NCBI RefSeq assembly: GCF_000002985.6
Contig: NC_003281.10
Coordinates: forward strand, 1,302,001-1,366,000
Direction: 5' to 3'
Length of the DNA: 64,000 bases
Source: Caenorhabditis elegans
Taxonomy: Eukaryota > Nematoda > Chromadorea > Rhabditida > Rhabditidae
The notes below the pieces were generated by a model. That model was given only the letters and a program-made list of their open reading frames with translations, had not been told where the DNA came from and made no database searches. Positions 22,641-33,467 of the stretch are shown piece after piece; within the stretch, counting starts at the first letter, position 1; each line of letters opens with the position of its first letter. The position numbers were made by a program, and so were the translations under genes.

Positions 22641-23009
22641 TTTATTCTTCTAGTATATGTAATCAGTTGTGGTTTTTCAGGAGCCCCACATCCCGCCACT
22701 CCCGTGAGCACATTTAATCTTTTTTTACCAAAAAAAACTTTTAATAAATAATTTTTAAATACAAAAAATTGTTCTCACGTGTTTTTTCAATATTTCAGGG
22801 CACGGTGTGGAATTTTTAACAAAAATTCAAAAAAAGATGTTCCAAAATTTAATTTATTCTCACGCGAGAGGGTTGAATTTTGAAACTTCTTCTGTGTGCC
22901 TATGTTTTGTTTCAGCTCTTTTTCAGCTTTGATTCAGTTTTTTAAAGATTTTTTTTGGAAGTAAGCAAATTGAGTGTCGTTCCTGCGAATTTGTAAAAAT
23001 AGAATCTAA
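22641..23009. other. spacer after the PAZ-like fragment
   Basis: Possible short exon after TTTTTCAG at about 22678-22680 (reading EPHIPPLP), otherwise AT-rich sequence with no recognisable gene. Confidence 0.3.
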
Positions 23010-23890
23010 AATATCTTTGCTCTATTTTAGAAAAACAGAGATGAAATATTGATAAAATGACAATCTTTCGACCTAAATATCTCGAAATTTCCTTAAATTT
23101 TTTTTCTTAAAATTCATCAGTGTATGAAATCGACAATTGTCTACAATTCTAGAGTAGTTAGAAATACGTGGCACCAATAGTTTTGGAGCAGTGCGTCGAC
23201 AAAGTGGAGAAGATGTCTAAAAATAAGAGGTTTGTTCCAGATAAAGTGAACTGAATGGGTTACCCTTCAAGTTTTCTTTCTCAAACTTCATGATTATACT
23301 GAATTGACAATTGTCTACAATTCAAGTACATTTATGTATCATCCGGACCCGATTTCGACCATCGGAAAAACGTTCTGTTTGTTTTTGTTTTTGTTAACTT
23401 TGCAAAATAAGAGGTTATATTAAATAGGCAATTATCTACAATTCCTGTTTAAATATAAGTGTTTTTCATAAACAGTCGTGAAGGAGAGCAACTGCAAAGT
23501 TAACAAAAACAAAAACAAACAGAACGTTTTTCCGATGGTCGAAATCGGGTCCGGATGATACATAAATGTACTTGAATTGTAGACAATTGTCGATTTCATA
23601 CACTGATGAATTTTAAGAAAAAAAATTTAGAGAGATTTTCGGCTAGGTCACTTTATCTGGAACAAATCACCTATTTTTAAGCATTTTCTCGACTTTGTCG
23701 ACACACTGCTCCGGGAGTATGCATGACACGTATTTTTAAACATGCAAGAATTGTAGGAAATTGTCGATTTCATATTCTGATAAAGTTTAAAAGAAAAAAT
23801 TTAAAGGAATTTCTAGCTAGGTCGCTTTAACTGGAACAAATCTCCTATTTTTAGGCCTAAACTCAACTTTGTCGGCGCACAGCACCGCAA
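23010..23890. repeat. nested palindromic repeat, about 0.9 kb
   Basis: The inner arms (about 23325-23410 and 23490-23580) are near-perfect inverted copies, with the ATCCGGACCCGATTTCGACC segment on the left and its complement on the right. Outer sequences (AAATCGACAATTGTCTACAA and its complement; GTCGACAAAGT type) recur on both sides, so it is a foldback inserted in or derived from a larger foldback. No ORF. Confidence 0.75.
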
Positions 23891-23904
23891 ATATGAATGC
23901 CTCA

Positions 23905-24594
23905 ATTTTTAGAAAACCGAGAAAACTTGAAAACTGACCGAGTTATGATTGAAAAAGTAGATTCGCGAAAATGGGAAAGTGTGCAAAATTTGGCACTTAT
24001 TCGTCTTGCTCGGCCGACTCATAGAACTTTACTCAATTCTGAGTTGAAAATCGTGTTCAACGTATTTTTTTACGTGGGGTAGAAAAAAAATATCAAAAAA
24101 GATGAAGTAGAACTTGAGATAAAGACGAAAAACGACTTTTTCGGAAAAAAATTTTTTTTGGCAAAATGGCATTTTTTGGCCTTTTGTTTTATCACAACTT
24201 TTTGGCTTTTGCACTAAAAATCAGTCTCTCTGAGTAGTATCTTGCACATGAGTTTGAAACAAAACAGAGCAAAACCCGAATTTTAATTCAATTAAAACAT
24301 GGTTTTTTGGGGGTAAAAAGAGCAAAAAAATTTTTTTTCAAACTGGGGAAAGCCGCCCTGAGCTCAGTTTTGCTCCAAACTAAGTGCCGTTTTCTGCTCC
24401 ACCGTGGGGCAAAATATTTCTAGTAGGATTTCAAATATTAGAGCATGAAGTCACGCGGCTCTGGAGTTATTAATGAAAACGAAGTGGGACATTTTTTCGC
24501 AAGCCAAAAAAAGTGTCAAAAAACGCGAAAAAGGGGCGGAGTCTGCACACTCGGCATTTATTAGAGGCTGCTTGGCAGAATTTCAATTTTTTGG
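23905..24594. repeat. ~690-bp dispersed repeat, copy 1
   Basis: Matches 51512-52205 in the opposite orientation over its whole length, including CCCCACGGTGGAGCAGAAAA (in reverse here) and the GCACACTCGGCATTTATTAG end. There is no large ORF shared by both copies, so it is probably a non-autonomous transposon. Confidence 0.8.
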
Positions 24595-24904
24595 TACTTT
24601 TTTTTGTTTGAGCTCACTCCATATTTTTTCGCCCTCCTTCCCTTGTCAGCGGTCTCCCGTCCCAATTTTATTGCACCGAACACCCTTAAAAATGCATCGA
24701 CGTATTTTTTTCCACACATCTTCTCATGTCTCCGTCTCTTCTCTCTCGCCTACCCTCGACCCTTCCGCAGAAATATTCATTCCGTTTTTTGGAGGCGACT
24801 TGTGTGGTTTGCCAAAAATTTTCTATTGATTTTTACTGATTTTGCTGATTTTTTAACTGATTATTTGGATTTTCATGTAAGTTTCTCAGATTTTTGTTTC
24901 ATAA

Positions 24905-25412
24905 ATCAGGGTACTGTAGGGGTCTGTAGGGGTTATGTAGGGATGCTGTAGGGGTACTGGGGGGGGGGGGGGGGGGGTACTGTAGGGGTGCTGTACGGGT
25001 GCTGTAGGGGTACTGTAGTGGTTCTGTAGGGGTACTGTAGGGGTTCTGTAGGAATTCTGTAGGGGTACTCTAGTGGTACTGTAGTGGTACTGTAGTGGTA
25101 CTGTAGGGGTACTGTAGGGGTACTGTTGTGGTACTGTAGGGGTACTGTAGGGCTACTGTAGGGGAACAGTAGGGATATTGTAGGGGTATTGTAGGGGTAC
25201 TGTAAGGGTACTGTAGAGATCAAAACTATCTGTAGGGATACTGTAGGAGGTCTGTAGTGGTACTGTAGGGGTATTGTAGGGGTACTGTAAGGGTACTGTA
25301 GAGATCAAAACTATCTGTAGGGATACTGTAGGAGGTCTGTAGTGGTACTGTAGGGTAGTGTAGGGGTACTGTAGGGGTCTGTAGGGGTTCTGTAGGGGTA
25401 CTGTAGACTAGC
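24905..25412. repeat. CTGTAG-type minisatellite with a 19-G run
   Basis: About 40 copies of GTACTGTAGGG. At 24959-24977 there is an uninterrupted run of 19 G. A 120-bp segment containing GAGATCAAAACTATCTGTAG is duplicated (25180-25270 and 25260-25345). Confidence 0.9.
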
Positions 25413-25431
25413 TAAACATAAACTTTTTCAG

Positions 25432-25616
25432 AAATTGAAGTGACAAGCATTCTAACCTCGACGAGTCAAGCGCCAAAGTCGTTCCCTCATCAAGAGAACC
25501 TAAAACAGCCCCATTTTACGAAGGTTGGTAATTTTTTTCAAAGATGCCATCAATGATAAAATCTGAATCTTTTTTTTCAGTCCTCAACTTCAAAAGTTCG
25601 TGCTGAAAAGGATTGA
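25432..25616 (+). pseudogene. two orphan C-terminal exons, unknown protein
   Basis: Two pieces bounded by good splice sites: 25432-25523 (after TTTTTCAG; reads IEVTSILTSTSQAPKSF and PHQENLKQPHFTK) and 25581-25616 (after TTTTCAG; reads SSTSKVRAEKD, stop). Frames agree across the intron. I do not recognise the sequence. It could be the 3' end of whatever gene the PAZ-like fragment 22393-22640 came from, but nothing links them except strand and order. It could also be chance. Confidence 0.35.
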
Positions 25617-25639
25617 AAAAGGGACAAAATGAAAAAACG

Positions 25640-26480
25640 GATCATCTATAATGCAGCAATCGTCATCTTGAAATTTTTGTAAATTTTTTAATATTTAATT
25701 TTATTATCAAATGAAAAAAATTGATACTTTTTAATACAAAATTATGAATTGAAATTACATAGTACTTTAGAATTTAAAAAAAAACCAGCTTTTGGTTAAA
25801 TTCTGAATTAAAAAAAATAAATCTTCCGTACAAGCTAACATACTTTATTTAGTATTTTCCGGTATTTATACCAATGCTGAACAGTTTTATAGTAGAAAAA
25901 ATAAAAAAGAATGACTCCATATGATTTTCAGGTACTTTTGAATTTTTGAAAATACAGCTTTTGGTGCATTTTCTGCATTTTTTAAATTATCTTCCGTACA
26001 AGCTAACATACTTTATTTAATATTTTCTGGTATATTTGATCATGCTAAACAGTTTCATAAAAGAAAAAAGAATGACTCCATATGATTTTTCATTACTTTT
26101 GAATTTTTGAAAATAACAGCTTTTGGTTAAATTCTACATTTTTTAGAATAAACTTCTGTACAATCTAGGACACTTTGTTTACTTGTATTTTCTGGTTCGA
26201 CCATGCTGAACAATTTTAAAAAATAAAAAAGAATGACTCCATATGATTTAGAGGTACTTTTTAATTTTTGAAAAATACAACTTTTGGTGCATTTTCTGCA
26301 TTTTTTTATAAAATCTTCCGTACGAGCTAGAATACTTTATTTGGTATTTTCTGGTATAATTGACACTAATGAACAGTTTTATGAAATAAAAAATAATCGC
26401 TCCATATGATTTTGCATTACTTTTGAATTTTTGAAAATAACAGCTTTTGGTTAAATTCACAATCTTTCGAATATTAATTT
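25640..26480. repeat. degenerate 161-162 bp satellite block (inverted)
   Basis: About five diverged units containing AATGACTCCATATGATTTT and TCTTCCGTACAAGCTAACAT, spaced 161 bp apart (25912, 26072, 26233). This is the reverse complement of the satellite at 60740-64000, but far more diverged, so it is an older array. Confidence 0.85.
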
Positions 26481-26643
26481 CGCAAGAAAAACTACAGATA
26501 ATTTATTTGTGTGCCTAATTGAAGAGTGGTCATAGAAAAAATCAAATGATGAATTTCGATTTTTTACGAAACTGATAAACTTATAAGAAACTGAAACCTT
26601 TTTAGTTTCACCCCGTTCACTCTTAACAAAAAGTTATGAAACA

Positions 26644-28966
26644 ATGCCCACACTTAACCACCTACCAGTTGAGACTATTTATGAAATTGTGGAGAAATTT
26701 CAGGCAGTGGATAGGTGAGTAAATGTTTTTTTGTTACTTCAGTTTGGCCTAGGGACCTCCTGACCAAGTCTGGAAATTTTTTTCATTATATTTTTGAAAT
26801 TTCGACAAAAAAATTGATTTTTTTTTTGGTTTTATGGGACCAAAAAACCTAAAAATCCAGTGGTGTCTAAAAAAAATTTTCAATTTTTTCAATTTTTTTC
26901 AATTTTTTAGACACCACTAGATTTTCAGGTTTTTTTGGTCCCATAAAACCAAAAAAAATCACTCAAAAATGGCCAAATATCATTTTAGAACTTTTCAAAA
27001 TTTTTTTATTTACTGTCAAAAAGTGGCAATTACTCAGTTTTTGCCACTCATTATTTTGTCGACCAAAAAAACTTTTTTTTTCATACATTTTTTATACTGT
27101 AAATTTGTTTAAATTATTTGTATGAAAACATTGTAGGGATTTTCTTAAAATCTCAAATTTTCCAAAATTTTGGCAACTTGCCAAAACTTTGACCGGAAAC
27201 AAAATTTCAATTTAAAAAAATCGAAAATGTTAGTTTTTCAGTTTTTCTCAAAAAAAAAACCGAAAAAAAACAAAAAATTGAGATCAAACTTCGGATAACA
27301 AAAAAAATTGAAATTTGTGAATAAAAAAACCAAAAAATGTTAAATTTTTGTTTTATTTTAAACTTTTTCGAAACAAAATCATTAAGACCAAAATTTGCTC
27401 AATTATATTTGTAGAATACAAAAAAAATTTTTTTTTTTTGGTCCCAAATTTCGGTCCAAAAAATTTTAGATTTTTCATAATTTCCGGTCAAAGTTTTGGC
27501 AAATTTTGAAATTTTGGAAATTTTGAAATTTTGAGGGAATCCCTACAATGTTTTAATAACAATAATTTAAACAAAATCAAAACATAAAAAATGTCGAAAA
27601 AAATTTTTTTTTGGTCGACAAAATTACGAGTAGCAAAAACTGAGTAATTGCCACTTTTTGACACTAAATAAAAAAGTTTGAAAATTTTTTGAAAAGTTTT
27701 ATCATGATATTCGGTAATTTTGGCACTATTGGAGTAGTTTTTAACAATTTCCCCATTGGCGCTGCTCTGCCTTTAAGTAGTGTTTCAAACTTTATTATAA
27801 AATACAAATTTTCGTACTTTTTTGTACGGCTGTGACTTAATTATTCAACACTGGATTTTTTTGGTTTTTTTAGTCCCAAATTTAAAAATTTCCAAAAAAC
27901 CTCAAAAAACTCCCATCCGACCCTAGTTATACATAATTTCAGGCTTGTCCTCCGAAAAGTATCCCGACGCTTTCGCATTCAAGTTGATAGGCATGGAATC
28001 CGTCCCAGACACCTATACATTTGCCTGAATCGCTTCAATCTTCTGGAATTGCACATTGATGGAGCAAAATTCAAATATATCAATGTAAATGGAGATTGCG
28101 TTGTGAAAAAGTACGATAGAGCATGGATGCGGCTGCGAAGAATTGCAGGAGGAGATTATGTAGAGATGGCGTTGAATGATATGATCGGATGCTTGCAGCA
28201 TTCATTGATACTTCTCAAAATCCATCTTAACCATCACTTCAACGTTTTTATGGACAAATTAAGAGGCCGTGTGCACACTCAAAATGTCTCAATTCGTTTC
28301 CAGAATCCTTGTAATATTATCGCCGTTCTACAGTGCTGTGAGCCTGAGAATATCCACTTAGCAATGGAAAAGCCCACAGATTTTTTTACTTCGCTCACAA
28401 CCGAAATGCATGACCAATTCAAAATAATCACTTGTACGGCCCAATGGAAATATGCAAAAACATTTGAGCTTTGGGGTTCTGACGTCGAGGCGGACCAAAT
28501 TGAACATCTTTTTCATTTCGAAAAGTTTTCAATTAGAATGTTGGACTTATCAATTCAAAATGCTGCCAAAATTAAAGATGTATGTTTTAAGCTTAGGCTT
28601 GGGCTTAGGCTCCCCCCTCTAGGCTTAAGATAAGACTTAGACTTAGGCTTATGCATAGGTTTAGGCTTATGATTAGGCTTGGACTTAGGCTTAGGATCAG
28701 GCTTAGGCGAAGGCTTAGGCTTAAGCTAGGCTTCAAAACCACAATCGTGTTTTTTTCAGAACCTCTTGAAAAGCAGTACATTCAAAACGTGTGTCATCAG
28801 ATTTTTCGGCTATAATACAATTGGCATTGCAAAAGTTTTCAAACCCGATTACTATACTGGCGACTTTCAATATGACATTCAATATTCAAACGAGAATCAA
28901 AAATTCGAAATTAATTGTAGAAAAGCTCCTTTCAATTGTTTTGACTTGTATATCAGAAAATGTTAA
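26644..28966 (+). CDS. F-box protein with FTH (DUF38) domain, 304 aa
   Basis: Exons 26644-26714, 27943-28579 and 28760-28966 (305 codons including stop). Exon 1: MPTLNHLPVETIYEIVEKF...AVDR. Exon 2: LVLRKVSRRFRIQVDRHG, then FTH with ALNDMIGCLQHS, FKIITCTAQWKYAKTF, LFHFEKF and AKIKD. Exon 3: NLLKSSTFKTCVIRF, IAKVFKPDYYTGDF, IQYSNENQKFEINC. The conserved CRKVC is LRKVS, as in the genes 3804-6276 and 11372-13182. Predicted SCF substrate adaptor. A 1-kb palindromic element fills intron 1, and intron 2 holds telomere-like TTAGGC repeats. Confidence 0.87.
26750..27775. mobile_element. ~1-kb palindromic element in intron 1
   Basis: The arms pair from about 26960-27160 with 27530-27720 (GGCAATTACTCAGTTTTTGCC on the left, complement on the right). 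The right end GCGCTGCTCTGCCTTTAA matches the terminal type of the MITE at 2491-3174. The left end is altered and includes a second, nested palindrome at 26810-26965 (GACACCACTAGATTTT type). No ORF. Confidence 0.75.
28585..28735. repeat. interstitial telomere-like TTAGGC repeats
   Basis: About 20 degenerate GGCTTA (TTAGGC) hexamers in intron 2 of the F-box gene 26644-28966, between the exon 2 donor and exon 3 acceptor. TTAGGC is the nematode telomere repeat. Variants such as TTAGAC and TTATGC show it is old or was formed by slippage. Confidence 0.85.
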
Positions 28967-30006
28967 TTTGTTTTCGTTTATTTAATTTATTTTTGATCAC
29001 CTATAATTTTTTCACATCTATAATTTGTTAATTTAAAACCTCGTTATAAATCTTCCATTTTACAGAGTACCCTGTTGATAATACATATATTATAAATTAA
29101 ATTGCGCCCAAACCATAAATATTTCAAAATGGAAAAAAATGGAAAAAACTAATAAAGTGGGGGAAAACTATGCACAAAATCGAAATTTGAAACTTTAAAT
29201 GGTTTTTAAAAATTTTTTGAGATAGTTGCAAACAAGACCAGCCAAATTGGTGGGGTATCGAAATCTGGTAAATATTTTTAAATGACTCCAAATTTTCCCC
29301 TTATTCCGAATATCAATGTGAAAAAATTCAAAAAAAATTCCCTGATTCTTTATTTGAGCTTGAAATCGCGATTTTCATTTGTGCACCCGTGAGATTTTTC
29401 AAACGTCAAACAACAGATAAGAAACACATTTTTGCATATAATTGGACGGGTAGCGTTGTTGCGGCGGCAAAGATGGTTGGAATTGATAGGAAATCTAAAA
29501 ACTCGGAGCATTTATTTTATTGAATGAATACTTATTTTTAAATCAGTGTCTGCTGCGGATCGCCCTGAAACTGGCTGATTTTGCTGTTCGGTCTGAAAAT
29601 TCCGATTTCAAGTGATTAATTTAGCATTTTTACAACGAAATTAAGTTAGATTGACTTAAACACGTGTCAAGAATTAATATATCGGTGGAAACTAGAGAAA
29701 AAACTGTGAAAACCCGTTAAATCAGAAGGAGAATATATTAATTAATACAGAAAAATATATCTTTCGTAAATCTACACAAAAAAGCGCGCACTGTTTAGCG
29801 GAGTGTCGTTGCGCAGCAATATTTCACGTTTGAAAAATCTCATGGGTGCACAAATGAAAATATAAAATCAGGAAATTTTTTCGAATGTTTTCATTTAGAT
29901 ATTCGGAATCAGGGGAAAATTTGATGGAATTTATAAATATTTCCCAGATTTCGGTACCCCACCTTTAAGAAAATATCATTAATGCATGCAATTATTTCTA
30001 TTTCAG
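28967..30006. other. region where an F-box exon 1 would be expected; mostly MITE
   Basis: 28967-29248 is AT-rich with no exon recognised. 29249-29966 is a palindromic MITE. I could not find an F-box exon with a suitable donor anywhere here. Confidence 0.5.
29249..29966. mobile_element. palindromic MITE (GGTGGGGTATCGAAATCTGG ends)
   Basis: A 718-bp foldback whose left end GGTGGGGTATCGAAATCTGG pairs with GATTTCGGTACCCCACC at the right. The interior includes TGGACGGGTAGCGTTGTTGC and AAAGCGCGCACTGTTTAGCG. A second member of the family lies at 30640-31437 and a half-copy at 21090-21290. Confidence 0.85.
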
Positions 30007-31677
30007 ACTAGCTTGTCGTAAAGTATGTCGAAACTTGAGAACCACCATTGATAAAATGCAGATTCAATTTGATAACATCTGGCTCGGCATGTATGATAAT
30101 TTCGTTGAAATGTCGCTTGATGGAATTGTTATCAATTACTCAAATGCATTGAATATTGGTACAGCTGTTTGTACCAGACAAAGGAGAAAGATAGTCGGCG
30201 GAGAAAGGTTCATGAACCTAGTGTTCAAGGATTCGAGTACAGCCCTGGATCAGGTAGCGGAATTGCATATCACTAACAACACAAGAATGGTTAGCGGCAT
30301 TGGAGCACCTTTGATAGACGTCTTGAAAGCCAAGAGACGTGTTCACGTGAAAAAAATCGTTTTCGAAAATTTCCGGTTCCAAAGCATTTGTTCCATTCTG
30401 CCGTTTTTTGCTGCAGGGGACCTGGAAGAGATTGGAGTGTGGGGTACTCGGGTTGGTGATCAATTTGATCAAATCACTAAATTGGAGCAATGGAAAAATG
30501 CGGAAACATTTAATATGTTGTTTAGTAAACTTGATGGTAAATGCATCAAACAGCTGTTCCATTTCGATGAGTTCAATGTCTCAATTGATGACTTTCCAAT
30601 TGAAAGTGCTATTGAAATTCGAGATGTAAGTCATTTCAGGAAATATTTTTAAATGACTCCAAATTTTCCCCTTATTCCGAATATCAATGTAAAAAAATTT
30701 AAAAAAATTTCTCTGATTTTATATACGAGCTTGAAATCGCGATTTTCATTTTTGCACCCATGAGATTTTTCAAACGCGTCAAATGTTGCCGCGCAACGAC
30801 ACTCCGCTAAACAGTGCGCGCTTTTTGTGTAGATTTACGAAATATATATTTTTCTGAATTAATTAGTTTCTTTAATCTTCAGATTTAACGGTTTTTCACC
30901 GTTTTTTTCACCAGTTTTGGTCGATATATTTTTTGTAACAAGTGCCAATCCAACTTAATTTCGTTATAAAAACGCTAAATTAATCACTTGAAATCGGGTT
31001 TTTTAGACCGAACAGCAAAATCACTGAGTTTCAGAACTATCCGCAGCAGAAACTGATCTAAAAGTAAGTATTCACTTGATAAAAAGTTGAAATCAAAGTT
31101 AACATACCGCTTTTCTCAATTAAATTCACAAACTTTCGAAAAATCTCACAATAACTCTGTTTTACAGCAATAAATGTTCCGAGTTTTTAGATTTCCGATC
31201 AATTCCAACTAATGTTCGCCGCCGCAACAACGCTACCCGTCCAATTATATGCAAAAATGTGTTTCTTGTCTGTTTTTTGACGTTTGAAAAATCTCACGGG
31301 TGCACAAATGAATATTGTGATTTCAAGCTCAAATCGGAGAAATTTTTTGAATTTTTTCACATGGATATTTGGATCGATATCAGGGGCAATTTTTGAGCAA
31401 TTTAAAAATATTTCCCAGATTGCGGTAACCCCATCTTTAAATTTTATATTCAAGTTGTTTCCAGGATCTCATGAAAAGAAGCACATTTCATAAGTGTTCG
31501 ATCTCTTTCCGTAGCGATAATCTAATAGAACTCGGAAAAGTATTTCAGCCGGACTATAATGGTGGTACTGATTATGAGTTCGAGTATTCAAACGATGATG
31601 ATGACACATTTTTGATTATGTGTGTGGACATGCAACCGGAGAGTTCATGGTTCTGGATTATACATGTTTACGAATGA
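30007..31677 (+). pseudogene. FTH gene lacking a recognisable F-box first exon
   Basis: Exon 2 (30007-30625) opens LACRKVCRNLRTTIDKMQ and covers FTH with FQSICSILPFFAAGDLEEI, FDQITKLEQWKNAETF, LFHFDEF and IEIRD. Exon 3 (31465-31677) reads DLMKRSTFHKCSISFR, ELGKVFQPDYNGGTDY and FEYSNDDDDTFLI. Both exons are open, in phase and have good splice sites, so the FTH part looks functional. The usual exon 1 (LP.DI...VLEKLEPMD) is absent in the preceding kilobase, which is occupied by a MITE; a sister MITE fills intron 2. Either the promoter and exon 1 were lost, or exon 1 is far upstream. Confidence 0.6.
30640..31437. mobile_element. palindromic MITE, second copy, in intron 2
   Basis: Same family as 29249-29966. 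Arm sequences such as GGAAATATTTTTAAATGACT and CGCGCACTGTTTAGCG type are shared. The left end starts right after the exon 2 donor and appears to lack the terminal GGTGGGG, so the copy is slightly truncated. The right end is GCGGTAACCCCATC. Confidence 0.8.
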
Positions 31678-31850
31678 CTAGCCCTCAATACTTGATAAGA
31701 AATATTGCCGCAGCTGTGTTTTGAATGCGTCCTAAAAGACCTTTTTACTCCTTATCGTTCATTTTACTGTAAATAAAAACTTCATTTTTAAATAGAGACA
31801 TGCTAATATAAATTTAAAAATTATATTCTTCTTTTCATTTCAAAGCTGAT

Positions 31851-33467
31851 TTACTCGGTACACTTGCGCGTTTTGGTGACGAACTGAAAAAATCATGTTG
31901 TACTGGAAAATAATTATTTTTCAAAGTCTTACATCACGGAATCCATCCCATTCCTTCTCACTGCACTTCTCCGCAATCTCCTTCTTAATACAATCATTTT
32001 CTCCGTAAAACTTCTCGCAAGCCGGTGTCTCATTTTCCTTAATAGTAGCCTCAACTGCATTCGGATCCCACTTTGCAAAGCACGCAGACTTTGCCGCTTC
32101 CAACTTCTTGGCACACGGCTGGAAGTCTCCGGTCATGTATTCAATCACATTGCAGATCTTTTTCACGTCTTGAACCACGCTTTTATGCTCGTCGGCGAAT
32201 GATTTTCAGGTGGCGGCGGCGAAACAGGATTGTAGAGAATCACACGATTTTTTGAATTCCTTGACTTCTTGGGAGTCTTCAAAGTCGAGTTGATTCTTCT
32301 GGGCTGCGAAGTTGTCGAGCTGCTGAAATCAATATATTTTTTACTTGATGTGAGAATACCTTATACCTTATACCTTATACCTTATACCTAACACTGAATA
32401 CTTATACCAAATACCTAATAACTAATACCTTATACCTTATACCTAATACCTAATACCTAATACCTAATACCTAATACCTTCTACCTCATACTTAAAACCT
32501 AATACCTTATACCGAATACCTAATATCTAATACCTCATACCTAATACTTAATACCTAATAACTAATACCTTATACCTTATACCTTATACCTAATACCTAA
32601 TAACTAATACCTAATACCTTCTACCTCATACTTAAAACCTAATACCTTATACCTAATACCTAATATCTAATACCTTATTCCTTATATCTAATGCCGAACA
32701 CCTTATATATTAAACCTAATGTTTAATACCTAATACCTAATACCTAACACCTAATACCTAATACCTAATACCTAATTCCTAATATCTAATACCTTACACC
32801 TTAAACCTCATACCTCATGCCTTATACCTAATACCTAATTGCTAATAATATCTAATACCTAATACCAATACCTAATACCTAATACTTAATACCTAATACC
32901 TAATACCTAATACCTAATACCTAATACCTAATACCTAAAACCTTATTCCTTATACCTAATACCTAATACCTAATACCTAATACCTAATACCTAATACTTT
33001 ATTCCTTATACCTAATACCTGATACCTAATACCTAATACCTAATACCTAATACCTAAAGCCTAATACCTAATACCTAATACCTTATACCTTATACCTACA
33101 AGGCATTTATATCCACTTCTACAACTTCAAAAGAGGGCGCATTTATCCGAAATGGTCTCGTCACGCGCCCGAAAATCAATGGGTCGAACCATCGCGCGTG
33201 AACACGCCCCTCTTTAAAGTTGCAGAAGTAGAAAAAATGCGATGCAATATTTTATGCCTAGTATCGGATAATACCTAATACCTAATGCCTGATACCTTAT
33301 ACCTAATACCTACTTGAGAACCGTTTTATAAAAAACAATGAACTTACATTAAGGCAAGTAACTGCCTTGATCGCTTCCGAATGAGTGCAGTTTCGTAGAT
33401 CAACAACTACATCTTTTCCGTGAGCAGTCGCAAGGAATAAAACGGGAAGAAGCAAGTATCCGAACAT
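31851..33467 (-). pseudogene. secreted DUF19/T20D4.11-like gene with in-frame stop
   Basis: Exons (minus) 33467-33348, 32322-31933 and 31883-31851. Exon 1 encodes a signal peptide (MFGYLLLPVLFLATAHG) followed by CTHSEAIKAVTCLN. Exon 2 reads QLDNFAAQKNQLDFED, SCDSLQSCFAAAT, a TGA stop (32208-32206), then KSFADEHKSVVQDVKK, CNVIEYMTGDFQPCAK, CFAKWDP, CEKFYGEND and CSEKEWDGFRD. Exon 3 adds FVTKTRKCTE. Total 181 codons with frames matching. The spaced cysteines fit the nematode DUF19 (T20D4.11-like) secreted family, function unknown. TGA sits where a Cys codon (TGC/TGT) would be expected, so translation would end at residue 78. Confidence 0.75.
32345..33320. repeat. 7-bp ACCTAAT array
   Basis: Over 100 copies of ACCTAAT with variants (ACCTTAT) fill intron 1 of the DUF19 gene. 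Between 33105 and 33255 lies a unique insertion with a short inverted repeat (CCACTTCTACAACTTC and GAAGTTGTAG type, here CTACAACTTCAAAAGAGGG). Confidence 0.95.

Noticed and set aside
24473-24951. 115-118 aa ORFs near 24.5-24.9 kb
   Set aside because: They overlap the dispersed repeat and have no family features or splice context; codon content looks random.
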